Shown: piece after piece, positions 32,344 to 43,900 of the stretch
Position numbering within the stretch: position 1 is the stretch's first letter
Layout: every line of letters starts with the position of its first letter
DNA from: Ophioceras dolichostomum
Lineage: Eukaryota > Ascomycota > Sordariomycetes > Magnaporthales > Ophioceraceae
Reading direction: 5' to 3'
DNA length: 56,633 bases
NCBI GenBank assembly: GCA_003049485.1
Contig: PYST01000259.1
Span: 1 to 56,633, forward strand
Made by a program: the position numbers and the translations under genes
Notes under the pieces: generated by a model
Told to the model about the DNA's origin: nothing
Database searches by the model: none
The model's input: only the letters and a program-made list of their open reading frames with translations

Positions 32344-34019
32344 ATGAGTTATGCCAGCGAAAATGTCCCCGCGTTCGACGAGAACGAGCCCTGGGGCGGC
32401 AACCCGCTCGACGTGGACGTGAACCTCCAATACGTCGGGTTCGAGTACCACTATACGTACCTCGTGTTCTGCGGCGCCATCGTCTGGCTCATCATCCCAG
32501 GCATCGGCATGCTGTACAGCGGGCTGGCCCGCCGCAAGGGCGCCCTGACACTCATCATGCAGAGCTTCCTTGTTGCCGCTGTGACTAGCATCCAGTGGAT
32601 GTTCTGGGGCTACTCCTTCGCCTATTCACGCACCGCCGGGCCTTTCATCGGCGACCTGTCTAACTTCGTCATGCGCAACGTCATGGCGGCCCCCTCGGTG
32701 GGTAGTCCGGTCATCCCGGATATCGTGTACTGCCTGTACCAGCTGCTGTTCTGTGCCTGCACCGTGCAGATCGTGATCGGAGGCGCGCTCGAGCGGGGTC
32801 GCATTATTCGTAAGCCGAAGCCGTGTCCTACCACCCCTTGCAGATCGTCATCACCATCAATCCCGACTCGCGAGAGAGACGGAGACGCACAGACGCTAAC
32901 AACCCACGAACATATACAGCAAGCTTGGTTTTCGCCTTTTTCTGGGCCACAGTCGTCTACTGCCCCATCGCCTGCTGGACCTGGAACGCCAACGGCTGGC
33001 TGTTTAATCTTCCGGCGCTCGACTTCGCCGGCGGCGGCCCGGTGCACATCGCCTCGGGCTGGTCTGCCCTCGCGTACGCCATGCTGCTCGGCAAGCGCCA
33101 CAAGGCTGAGGACAAGTCGTGGGGCAAGCCGCACAACACGACGCTTGTCTTCCTGGGCACAGTCTTCATCTGGTTCGGTTGGTTCGGCTTCAACGGCGGT
33201 AGCGCCCTCAACGCGTCGATGCGGTCCATGCTCGTCCTGTTCAACACCAACACCGCCGCCGCCACGGGGATGCTCGGCTGGGTCATTGTCGACTACATCC
33301 GCTACAAGGGCAGGTTCAGCCTCGTGGGCGCCTGCGAGGGCGTCATCGCTGGCCTGGTCGGCATCACCCCCGCCGCGGGCTACGTGGAGCCCTGGCTGGC
33401 GGCCGTGATCGGCTTCATCACTGCTATTGTTTGCGCGTCGGTGCAGGATCTCAACAAGTGGCTGCACATCGACGATGGCATGGAGGTGTTCAAGCTGCAC
33501 GGTGTCGGCGGCATGGTGGGCGCTTTCTTGACTGGATTGTTCGCGACCTCGAAGAGTAAGTCCGGGCCTGTGATCATCATCAGCCCTAGCCAAACATGGC
33601 CCCATTTTCCATTTTCCCTCAGCTAACAACACCGCCACTTTGCCCCTAAAACAGTCAGCCGCCTCGACGGAGTAACCGAAGTCCACGGCGCCATCGACGG
33701 CAACGGCATCCAGGTCGGCTACCAGCTGGCCGAGATCTGCGCCATCTCCAGCTACGCCTTCGTGGTCTCGTCGCTGCTCCTCCTCATCATGAAGTACATC
33801 CCCGGCCTGCACCTGCGCGTGTCTGAGGACGCGGAGCACCGCGGCCTGGACCAGGACCAGTTCGTGGACGAGCAGATCGGCGACTGGCATATCGTGGAGC
33901 ACATGATGGGGTTGGTCGGCGAGGGCAGCGCCGTCGTCGTCGCCGGCAAGGCCGCGTCCGACTCGGCCAGCAACAAGGCCGCGGCCACGCCCACGGGCGA
34001 GCCCGAGAAGAGGGATTAG
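32344..34019 (+). CDS. Ammonium transporter (Amt/Mep family)
   Basis: Exons 32344-32809, 32920-33555 and 33655-34019 give 488 residues. Introns: 32810-32919 (GTAAGC, branch GCTAAC, TACAG) and 33556-33654 (GTAAGT, branch GCTAAC, AACAG), both phase 1. Eleven hydrophobic segments are visible. The family signature DFAGGGPVHIASGWSALAYA is intact and carries the first pore His (in VHIASG). The second lies in FKLHGVGGMVG. The phenylalanine-gate and aromatic pore residues (WFGWFGFNGGSAL) are also present. The protein moves ammonium across the plasma membrane. The C-terminal tail (about 65 residues, starting after LLLIMKYIPGLHLRVSEDAEHRGLDQ) contains the conserved cytosolic helix. Confidence 0.95.
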
Positions 34020-34395
34020 ACTAGATTCGACGGGACGAAGAGGAAGAAGAAGAAGATATGGCAGAAGATGAAGAGGAAACAAGATGAGGGTCGATTTGCT
34101 GTGCCATTGCGCGTGGGACAGACGGCCTCAGGCTGGTTACCATTTTGGAAGAACAGGCTGGGGAGGCCCGTGCATGGCACGAATATTTGTCGTGCACGAG
34201 CCCTTCTCTGGCTCGTTCCTAGAATAGAAGCTATACACCAATCAAACTGGTTTCGTGCCCCTTTGTTCATCCAAGAATCCTCTTGCTACCCCGGCGTTGT
34301 GCGGTACAGAAGTTGTGAGCAGAGTTTATGGATTGGGAAGAGTTCTACAGAGACTCTCTGAGAGAAAGGAAGCTAGTGTAGAGAGGGGTTGCCAT

Positions 34396-34414
34396 GTGAC
34401 GCACGTCACGTGAC
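34396..34414. promoter_or_regulatory. Overlapping palindromes with CACGTG core
   Basis: GTGACG (34396-34401) and CGTCAC (34404-34409) form an inverted repeat around CA. Overlapping it is the perfect 10-bp palindrome GTCACGTGAC (34405-34414), an E-box of the Cbf1/CDEI class. It lies 0.7 kb ahead of the GFA-domain gene and 0.4 kb after the ammonium transporter. The binding factor is inferred from the core only. Confidence 0.45.
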
Positions 34415-34863
34415 ACGCAGAAGCCGTTGCCCCACCGCCCGTCAATGTTTCCGAGGACCGAACTTGAGTGAATCGTCCTGGGCACCTCGCACGCGGGATC
34501 TCATCAATCGGGAGCTTCACTAACAATTCTTCTGCATTACGAACGCAATCCACAACTATATTTGGCCCAAGAGTGTTATGGTGCCTCTCTTCTTTTCTGT
34601 CAACTCGTTGAAAACAAAAATCAACATGCACTCGGACACTTTTAACAAACTGACGGCAACGGAGACATTTCGGGGTCACAGAACCATGAAGCCCAGCGCC
34701 CCATCAATCCCCAGAATGTCCAGCAGGCAGCAGTTGGCTGGCTGTAGCAGGGTCTTCCCAACCTCTCGGTCCCTCTCTGCCAACGAAACTAACGCAGGTT
34801 TTATCGGGATTGGGATACAGCCCCGTCTTGTTTCCCCTCATTGCCAACAGTTAGGGCGCGCCC

Positions 34864-34871
34864 TGACGTCA
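34864..34871. promoter_or_regulatory. CRE-like site TGACGTCA
   Basis: A perfect 8-bp ATF/CREB palindrome 232 bp upstream of the GFA-domain gene's start codon, a fitting distance for stress-responsive bZIP control. Chance occurrence is possible. Confidence 0.4.
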
Positions 34872-35102
34872 GCAGCATCTGCCGTGGGACGGCCGTACTT
34901 AAACGCGACCACCGACCGACCACCTTGGACTAGCTGCTAAGCGGCAATCTCCTCCTCGTCGATATTGAGTACGCCTCGATACCTACAGGAGGCACGTTCT
35001 CGTCAATCATTCTCCAGTTCAACCTTTTTCACACCGCCCGCCCGCCTTTTCAAGGATCCAAAGACCCTAATCAGCCAAGACACCAAGACGCCAGCCATAG
35101 CC

Positions 35103-35618
35103 ATGGCACCGGACCCCACCGCGACCGGATCCTCCTCCACGAACGCGGGGGGAACCTCGACCACAACCACAACCTCCGCCTCCGCCCCCGCCCCTGTCGC
35201 CGCCACTGAAGCAGCGGCGACAGAACCAACATCATCATCAGCAACAGCAAACCCCATCAAAACATCCTGCCACTGCGGCCTCGTGACCCTTACCCTCCCG
35301 CACCCTCCCAAGAAACTCAACGAGTGCCAATGCTCCCTCTGCTGGCGCTACGGCGCCGTCTGGGCGTACTACCAGCGCGCCGACGTCGTCTTCTCCATGC
35401 CCCCCGCAGACTCGCCCGAGGCTCCCCGCCCCTACACTCGCGCGGACGGCGACGGGAGGGGACACGGCTTCTTCTTCTGTGGGAGGTGCGGCGGGCTGAC
35501 GCATTGGGCGGGCTATCAAGGGAAGAGTAGGGATAATCCGAGGATGGGGGTTAATACGAGGATGGTTGTTGATAGGGGGGTGCTGGAGGGGGTTGAGCGG
35601 TTTTTTGGGCGAGATTGA
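35103..35618 (+). CDS. GFA/CENP-V-domain zinc-binding protein
   Basis: A single exon encodes 171 residues. The first 53 are Thr/Ser/Ala-rich low complexity. The domain has the zinc-binding pattern of the glutathione-dependent formaldehyde-activating (GFA) fold: TSCHCG, then ECQCSLCWRYGAVWAYY, then FFFCGRCGGLTHW. Members trap formaldehyde with glutathione or have unrelated or unknown roles; the name does not prove the reaction. The ATG at 35103 has a good context (GCCATGG-like). The coding sequence upstream of it lacks another ATG in frame. Confidence 0.85.
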   Translation: MAPDPTATGSSSTNAGGTSTTTTTSASAPAPVAATEAAATEPTSSSATANPIKTSCHCGLVTLTLPHPPKKLNECQCSLCWRYGAVWAYYQRADVVFSMPPADSPEAPRPYTRADGDGRGHGFFFCGRCGGLTHWAGYQGKSRDNPRMGVNTRMVVDRGVLEGVERFFGRD

Positions 35619-37598
35619 GATTGAGATGGGGCTGGGTGCGTGAGGGGTGTTGGGTTGGGTTGGGTGTGTGCTGGGAGTGGGAGATGTAGGCGATTGCGTC
35701 GGGGTGAAGGAGGGATGGTTGGGAAGGAGAGCCATGGGAGGTTTGGTGATCGAGTTGTTCATTGTGATAAGCCTGGATTCATGAGCGATACGATGGCCTG
35801 CCTAAAGCGGTTATGGGAGAAAGTCGGAGTCCGAGGCGCGAAGGGATAGTACTCAGCCAACAGTATTCACTAAGTTCCTAACTCTTCGACGAGCAGTAAT
35901 TTGAATCTGATGCCGGGTTGTTTATTCTGGGGGCCAGCAGGAAGTTGTGCTACAGTGTTCCTCACAGATTATGAGGACCTAGTAGCAGTGCCGTGGTTGA
36001 GCCGTTCACCACGAGGATGTCCTAGTACCGAAGATGAACGGGTGTGCCTATGTGTATATTCGAGGCGTGACTCCACCGCTACTACGCGTCCGGGACTTAA
36101 CATCGGACCTGGTTTAAAGCGTTCGCGCGAGAAAGGGACGGGGAAACCCATTCTACATGATATTGCTGTGTTGCAGACTGGAATCAACCTGCGCCTCATC
36201 CGTAGATAGTCGCTAATACAGTTTGTTTACTTATGTCGTCCCGTAACCTGACGAGCTGCCCAGCAACTTGGCGGTCTACCGATATTACAGAGAAGTGAAC
36301 GTTCCTATCCTCATTTGGATTTATGCAAAGGGAAAGTTGAAGATAAAGGCGCAAGGATGGGTACTGAAATGGCCACAGGAGCTGCATCACGAGTTCAAAC
36401 TGCAACTCCCTGGCAAGGTGCCCGTGTATTCTCGCCCTCCTCAGTCACATGCGTAACAGTTCATCTACCTTTTTCATCGTTTGCACAAACGCAACCCTGC
36501 CTCACAAAGGAGGATACACCCAAGTCTGCGGCTAGGAAAGATAAGAGGAGATCCAGGAGTAGAATGACAATGAGGAAAAGGGACAAGCTGAAGGGAAAAC
36601 GCCTAGGGGAATATTTTTGAGCAAATGAGGAGCAAACGGAGCGGAGAATGAAAAAAGACAGGAGCAGAAGCAGGCCGAAGATACAAATCAAAACGGAGGA
36701 ACTATTTCCGGCGCTTTCGACCACTGTCTTTCTTTTCTCTTTCATCTGTCCGGCTTGTCTTAGCCCAAAGACGTTCGCCCTGCGCTGCACGCAGTCGCCA
36801 GATAGACTGAGGCAACATAAGGGCACCTAGCCGCCCCTGCCCACACCAGGAGATCGCTCACGTAAACTTTGGACATTCAGGACAGGAAAGAACGTCTCAA
36901 TACCTTCCTACGGTGCTTTTAAGATCGGTTTTCCTTTTCAAGACGTTCTATTTTTTATTTGCCTTAACGGCCAGCATTTCCTGATCGTTTTATCGAAAAA
37001 AAATCAAAATAGAGCATCTTGAGATCGGTCCATAGACCCCCCATGGAGCGCCTAGGTACCTCAGAGAAACAGAAAGGGAGAAATGCAGAAAGGAAGAGAA
37101 AACAGTGCAGAAAGACAAAGGCCGTGCCAAGAACATTTCCGGATCGGGGAAACAGACCAGGATCTAAAACCTCGTGACGATGAGTGATTGGCCAAATCAT
37201 GCCCCGCCCCGACCAATCCGGTCTAGGGGAAAAGAAAAGAACCAGATGGAGAACAAAAAAGAAAGTCATGTTTTTTTTTTTTTTTTCTTTCCTTTTTCTC
37301 TGTTTCGCAGCTCCCTTTTTTTCCCTCCCCCTGCTCGTGCTTTTTTTCTTCCCCTCTTTTTTTCTTTCCTCTCCCTCCACAACCTTTTTTCTTTGTCATT
37401 TTTCGAGTGAACCTCCTCCGCGATCTTTGTGACCGCAAGCACAAAGATCCTACTATTTCCATCAATCAGACTTAGCGACGATTTTATAATCTCAGGCGTT
37501 TTCATGTTCAAGTCATTTAATTCATTCTTTTCCTCCCTCGCGCTCAATTTTCCTACCATTTTTTCGTGGGAGAGCACAACAAACACAGGAAATAGGGA
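35619..37598. other. Intergenic region
   Basis: 2 kb with no supported gene. The plus strand from about 37266 to 37420 is a long T/C-rich stretch, as often found in promoters and leaders of filamentous fungi, and it precedes the gene at 37599. Confidence 0.5.
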
Positions 37599-39005
37599 AT
37601 GAATAAAAACACCATAGAAATGCCGGCTCGCATCACAACTTCCGCCAAACCGCACAAAAAGGCAAGCATTCAGCTCGACCAGCCTGGCTCGGCCGGAGAC
37701 ACAACAGAGATTAAGAATACTCCTCCTCCCCTCGTCCACACGGTCGGCCGCAAGAAGCAGCCGCACCAAGCCTCGTCAGCTACTATGCCAACCCCAACCC
37801 GCACCCGTGGACATTCCGGCGCCTCTGCCGCATCGCGGCTTCCGTCCGCGGCGGCATCCTCATCTCGCGTGCCGCAGACCCCGGACGTGTCCACCACGGG
37901 CACGGCCGTGCACGCAGTCTATCTCCCCGCCGAGAGTCGCCCCGCTAGTGCCCAGGGCCACGACGGCGGCGGCAGCGGCGTCGGCGAGCTCATCGACCTC
38001 ACCAACATGGATCCGCGCCGCATGGTGTTCAACATCCCGCCTGTGCCGACTCACGGCGCCGCGGCCGCGGGAGCCGGCCAAGATCTCCACTCTGTAATCA
38101 TGAGGCAGCTCGAGGCCGACTGGGACGCGTACCACCACGACGCGTCCTTCTGCGAGCACCAGCTTCACGAGGCCCACGCCATCGGCCTCTCTCCCCAGGA
38201 GTGCCGCACCCTCCAGCTGCGCCTCCTAGACGCCGGCCACCAGATCCGCGGCATCGCCCACCGCCTCGAGGTCATGCAGTACGAGGCCGAGGCCGCCAAG
38301 GTGTCCGCCATGAACCCACCGCCCATCCCCATCCGCCGGGGTCGCTCTTTCCTCATGAACGGCACCAAGCTGGCCCCCGCCGCTGCTGCCTACGAGGCGT
38401 CCGCCATCCCCGCCTCCACCGTCGCCCTCGGCAAACGGGCTGCCGCCGACTCGCCAGCACCATCCGACGACGGCGTGGCGCGGTGCCTCCCCAAGCGCCC
38501 GCGCGCCGACTCCTCATCCTCCAGCGTCGCCGGCGACACCATCACTTTCGGCGGAGCCGCCGCCGCCGCCGCCGCCGCTTCTCTCTCGGACCAAAACCTC
38601 CCCCCATCGCGCGAGGACCTCACGCGCAAGGGCGAGTGGAACTGCCGGCTCTGCCGCTCCGCCAAGTTCGCCCTGAACCCGCTCAAGCGGCAGCCGGCGC
38701 AGCCGGCGAAGTGGCCGCTGCGCGACACGTCCAAGCTGATGGCGCACCTAATGGACCTGCACTCGGAGCACACCGTGGCCGAGCGCTGCATCGAGCTGGG
38801 CACCGCCCTGGACCGCAACAGGGGCCCCTTCGAGTACTGGGTGCGCAAGACCCGCGGGTCCGACGCCGGCGAGGGCGGCGATAAGATCGATCGCATCATC
38901 AACGGCCTACAGAAGGGGTACATGCCCGTCGAGCTCCGGCCGATGCTCACGCGGACCAACGGGAAGGAGCCGCAGATCTTCGATGCGATGCGGGGCGATG
39001 ATTGA
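37599..39005 (+). CDS. Unrecognised protein with possible zinc-finger motif
   Basis: An uninterrupted frame of 468 residues. The first 140 are Ser/Thr/Pro/Ala-rich and basic; the ATG at 37785 (MPTPTRTRGHSG) is an alternative start. A helical middle part (QLEADWDAYHHDASFCEHQLHEAHAIG ... LQLRLLDAGHQIRGIAHRLEVM, written here in part) may form a coiled coil. A basic patch (CLPKRPRAD) could be a nuclear localisation signal. The C-terminal 130 residues contain WNCRLCRS followed about 40 residues later by HLMDLHSEH, a spaced C2H2-like arrangement. I do not recognise the family; a nuclear role is only a guess. Confidence 0.7.
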   Translation: MNKNTIEMPARITTSAKPHKKASIQLDQPGSAGDTTEIKNTPPPLVHTVGRKKQPHQASSATMPTPTRTRGHSGASAASRLPSAAASSSRVPQTPDVSTTGTAVHAVYLPAESRPASAQGHDGGGSGVGELIDLTNMDPRRMVFNIPPVPTHGAAAAGAGQDLHSVIMRQLEADWDAYHHDASFCEHQLHEAHAIGLSPQECRTLQLRLLDAGHQIRGIAHRLEVMQYEAEAAKVSAMNPPPIPIRRGRSFLMNGTKLAPAAAAYEASAIPASTVALGKRAAADSPAPSDDGVARCLPKRPRADSSSSSVAGDTITFGGAAAAAAAASLSDQNLPPSREDLTRKGEWNCRLCRSAKFALNPLKRQPAQPAKWPLRDTSKLMAHLMDLHSEHTVAERCIELGTALDRNRGPFEYWVRKTRGSDAGEGGDKIDRIINGLQKGYMPVELRPMLTRTNGKEPQIFDAMRGDD

Positions 39006-40923
39006 AGAAGGAATCATAAAACCTGCAGGTGACATAGGTTTTCTATGAGCGTCATTAAACGTACTGACCAACCACCGCCCCCGCCCTTTTCTTCTTCTTC
39101 TTCTTCTTCCATTAACCAACCTGGTAGAGACCGGGGCACAGACCCCGGAGAAGGTCCTACCCTAGACATCTGTCCCTTCACTTTGAGATGAGGCCCTAAG
39201 ATCGTTTTGAGGTTATCCACCCCACGCATTCACGCCTCTCCTCACTGATTCGCTCCTGTGAGTCGAGGCGTTCAGCAATTCCCTATCTTTCACCACTTCT
39301 TCACCATGCCTCCCCGCCGGATATTGGAAAAGTTGAGTTGAAGTTGAATATCAACTTCCCATTGTTTCCCTCACATCTCTCTCACCCTTCCTGTCTCTTG
39401 ATCATCCCTGTCTCTTGGTCATCTCTGTTAGCTTGTGCTGCCTTGGGTGGGTTTGGTTTGTGTAAATATCTTGTAATTTTCATATGAGACCTGGAGAAAT
39501 GACCAAAAGGAAAGGCTACCAAATCCGCCAGGTAACGCAAGTCTATGAATGACGGTCGCGTTTCCTAGCATTTAGTTATGCGGTAGTTCAGGTAGACAGT
39601 TACATCCCATGGAAAGGCACGACTGCCTGACCTCCGGTAGGCAGTGGTGGCGCACTCGTCTAAGAAATGATTTATGATCAGCTGGTGATCAAGTGAGGAC
39701 CGGCCCTCGCGGCTTGACTGCTCGACGGTGGGCATTGGTGCACGAGCCGCCAACATTTTACCAACACAGGCTTAGGAACAGGCAATACGGCGGTAGCGTC
39801 ATGCCCCATCAGCCTTTGGGCATTATTACCTTGCACCTTTGAGGACTCTAGAAAGAGACTCACCTGCAGGGCGCTACTTTTGGTCTTGGGCACAGTTTCA
39901 CAGCGGAACTTGAGGCAAAATACAACACGACTCTTTCCAGCCGTGAGGGCGAACATGGTTTCTGGGGCTCGAGAAGAGGACGGGGGCTGACCCTATAACC
40001 TCAAATCGAGCCAGCAAAGTGTCATATGCCTTCACATTGATACCAGCGTTCGAGGTTCGGCTCATCTGGTGAAATCTAGCTCGCTCGAAAGACTGGCAGC
40101 CTGCAATATGCAGATCGTGCCGTCATAAATTCTTCTCCGATACACTGACTTCAGCTCCCGGACTCCATCCTTGCAGTTATTTCTAAGAAGCTCGCCATTT
40201 TAATTTGCCCCTCCGGTCCCCAACACAGCGGGTGTATAAATATCGCTCGCTCTCCACAGCGACACCCCTACTGTTATTAGGCCATGTACTCAACTCCTCA
40301 GCCGGGATACGTGGTGAGAGGGCCGACCTCCTACAGTGCTCTATTCATATGCACATACAGAAGCCACGACAAGCCATCCAACTCCCATTACCGTGCATGC
40401 AATACATATCATTACAGTGCACGGTCAGAGTTGCTGCTGACTGGCAGTGGATGGGGCGCCGGCGGCAGTGGGCGCAGCTGGGGGGGGGCAGGATTACTCG
40501 AGTTTATTCAGCCGATTCCTCTGTACCACACAACCAACTTGTATGGGATTCACGTCATCATTGTACGTACAAAGTCACTTTGCAAAACAGACTACAATAT
40601 ATAATACATTCCACTGCCTACCCTCCACAAAAATCCCACTCTAAACAGTGTTGAAACCGGACAACGCAGACATACCTCCTCCGATCCCTTGCTCAACGTC
40701 CCTCATCCCCTCCCGAGGTGACGCCCTCCTCCGCGGCATTAGGGTCTCCCACTCTTATCATCACTCTAGCCTCAACATATCTCTCCCTGCATATCGCAGA
40801 AGGAACAACCTTCCTAAAGACCTTTGGCTCCGGCTCAGCCGAGAGGTAGAACTTGTTGGCCACAAGCTCGTTCTGGATCACTAGATCCATCACAAACTGC
40901 GGCGTCTCCCCATCCTCCTCTTC
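39006..40923. other. Intergenic region
   Basis: 1.9 kb. A TATAAATA box at 40235-40242 (plus) is followed at 40284 by an ATG and a short frame that meets a GTGAGA donor-like site after ten codons, so a small spliced gene is possible but unsupported. Otherwise nothing. Confidence 0.4.
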
Positions 40924-43900
40924 TCACTGCCGCCGAGAAGCCTCCAACGCTTCCTCGACGCTTCTCTCCAGCTGCGGAGCCGTGAACCAGAAGTATCCGT
41001 CCTTGTTCTTCCTCCCGTCAGCGCTCTCACCCGCCGGGAGTCGAACTGGTCCCACATCCCTCAGCCCCCCAGTCACAATCTCGTCCATCTCCTCCGTCGC
41101 CCTCAGATGCACCACCCACCCCGCCATCGCGATCGCCTTCAGAGCCTCCGTTCTATCCATCTCTGACCCTCTCAACCCCCTAGCCACAGGTGTGCTCATC
41201 TCTAACACCCTGTTCCACACCGCCAGATAGCGCTCCCATCCCTGAGAAGTCGCCCCAACCGACCTCACGCGTATAGACACCAGCCCAACCCATCCATCCC
41301 TGTTCCTTTCCACCCCCTCTCCTTCCTCTCCTTCACACTCATCTTCGTCATCGTCCTCCTCTGTATCATCATCAACACCACCCCCCAACAACCTCTCCAG
41401 CTCCCTCACCTCCTCCGCCCCCTCAAACTCCTCATCAGCAGCACCCAACATCAACCTCAACAACCACCTCGCGTCCGCCCTCAACGTCATAAACTGCCCC
41501 TCCTCAACGCTATCGAACCCCGCACAAACCCTCAACCTATAACTATTCTCTCCCCCCTCATCATCATCATCAACATAACCCTTGGCCTTAACAACTCCAG
41601 CAGCAGTAACCTCATCAAGCCTCGCCCCCAGCCTCACCATCTCGTTCACAACACCGCCCAAAAACGGCAGCGACCGCCTACAAATCCCTCCCATATCGAA
41701 CAACTGGACAAGCGGCTTCGCAGACAGCGTCGCCACATCCGCGAACGTCTCCCCACCGTATTCATCAAAAAAGTCGTCCTCGTCCCACTCATCCGGACAC
41801 CTCACATCGGCAAAGGCGTCGACGTACCGATCATGCGCCACGACGCGGTGCTCGAGGTCGAGGGCGATCCCACACGCTTCATCCTCGCCTCTTAGCAACC
41901 GTAATGCGAACGCTGAAGTCTTCGCGATAGCCTGAGGATCGTCCGAACCACGCGTCGTTGACGTCTCGCGCACGCGACGGAACAACGCGACAAGGACGTA
42001 GGCGACGAATACAGGATTGACGAACAGCTCCTCCTCCTCTTCACAGTCCTCAACGCGCGCGCGCACCGCCACCATCGTCGTCCGGACGAACCCGTACATG
42101 CCGGCCCCTGCAGCGAAGCCTACGAAGTGGCCCCTCCTAGAGCGCGGGTACGTGATGGCGGTGTCGTACAGCTTCTCCACGTGCTTCATCAGCACCCCCG
42201 CTTGCGCTTCTGTGATTTTTCCTCGCCGCAGCGCGTCCGCGATGGTAGTCACGGATGATGAGACGATCTCGGTGTAGGTGAGTCGGTTTTTGACGAGGGA
42301 GGTGGGGAAGAGGAGGGATGCTTTGAGGAGGGCTATGAAGCGGGTTGATGGGTTGGTGGAGGAGGAGGAGAGGATGGCGCGGCCGGAGACGGTGGTGAGG
42401 AGGAAGTCTTTTGCGGAGCGGTGGATGAAGCGCACTGCTCGCGCGTCGGTGGCCGTGGCGTTGGGGTGCTGGAGGAGGATGCTTGTTGGGTTTGTGGGGG
42501 TGTAGATCTGGAGGAGACCGGCGGAGCGTGAGGTGATGCGTTGTTCGGTGAGGGAGTTGGTGGCGTGGAGAGTTGCGAGGAGGCGTCGGCGCTGTGGGCC
42601 GGAGTCGGCGGCGAACTCGTCTTCATCTTCGTCTCCTTCGCCGCCCTCCTCCTGCTCATCATCATCTTGCTCGTGAGGGTCCGGTTGCACTCTCTAGTGC
42701 GCACCGTCATGGACTTCTTCTCCTCGCTGAACCGGCTGCCGTCCGTCTCTCCCCTTAACCTCATCAACCCCACCAAACCTCACCGGCCCGCTCGCCGGTC
42801 TCTGCAGCGCAAGAAACCGATCCGCCAGACCGGGCTCCATCGCGAGCGTCATATTGCTGACCATCAACGGGCAGACGCCCTCGGCATCAAGCACGAGGTT
42901 GAGCAGCTCGGCCGTCGTCCGGGTCGTTCTCGTTGTTCTCGCGCCGCCACATGTGCTCGTACAGGCCCTCGAGACTTCCCTCCAGCGCATCAACCTGCTC
43001 GAGCAGCTCCATGAGGGTGTTCATCCGCCGTATGCCCTTCTGCAGATGGTTCACTGCGAGGTGCGCCCACAGGAACACGCCGTCCGCCTTGATGACCACG
43101 CGGTCGACGATGTCCGCCGGCGAGATTGGAGAATACGGCGCATTCTCATTTCCCTCCAATATCGTCCTGTCCCGCTCCCGTTCAGCCGTCGCCTCAAGAC
43201 CGCCTTCAAGCCTGTCAGCCACGTATTTCCGGATGTCACCTCCCGTGAAATCCTGCAGCCGCAGCGTGCGGAACGAGCGAAACCCATGCTCGAACACCGG
43301 CTCGGGCCGGCTCGAGACGCAAAGCTTGACGACGCGAGGCTGGGCGGCGAGCTGCTTGACGAGGTCGATGGCCTTACTCTGGTCGTCGTAGACGTCCTCG
43401 ATCTCGTCGACACCGTCGATGAAGACGCACAGAGGCCATGCCAACTGCTCCAGGGCGGAAAGCAAGGTGCGCTGGAGGTCTGCGCGGGACCAGTCGCTGG
43501 GAGACGACCGGTTGCGAGCCGCGGAGAAGCGTCGGAGGATGTCGTCTTTCAGGCTGGGCTGCAGGTTGAGCAGCTGGTGGAGGAGCGAGCAGAGGAGGCC
43601 CTTTATGCTCCTCTGCAGCGGGTTGTCGCTGGCTAGGAAGGAGTAGTGCGAGATGATCTGGACGTCATCATTGGCGATCGACTCGGCGAGGGCGAGTTTG
43701 GTCGTTGGGCTTGTGGCCAGGAACTCGATGGCGGTGCTCTTGCCGGACCCGGGCTTGCCGCTCATCTAGAGCGGGATGCGCTCGGTGGACTGCAGCCACT
43801 CGACCACGGGAGACGGCTCTTGAGTGACCGTGACACACTCGAATCTGACGATGTCTCGCACCTGCGACAGCGGCATCGGCAGGGCTGCCAGCTGTGTCCG

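Larger units (their letters stand above)
34020..35102. other. Intergenic region, promoter of the GFA-domain gene
   Basis: It holds two overlapping palindromes at 34396-34414 and a CRE-like TGACGTCA at 34864-34871. No gene seen. Confidence 0.5.

Noticed and set aside
32622..34082. 486-codon open frame on the minus strand
   Set aside because: Antisense to the ammonium transporter and running across its introns; composition typical of antisense shadows.
40284..40604. Short open frame after a TATAAATA box
   Set aside because: No motif, no good composition; promoter-like box alone is too weak to call a gene.
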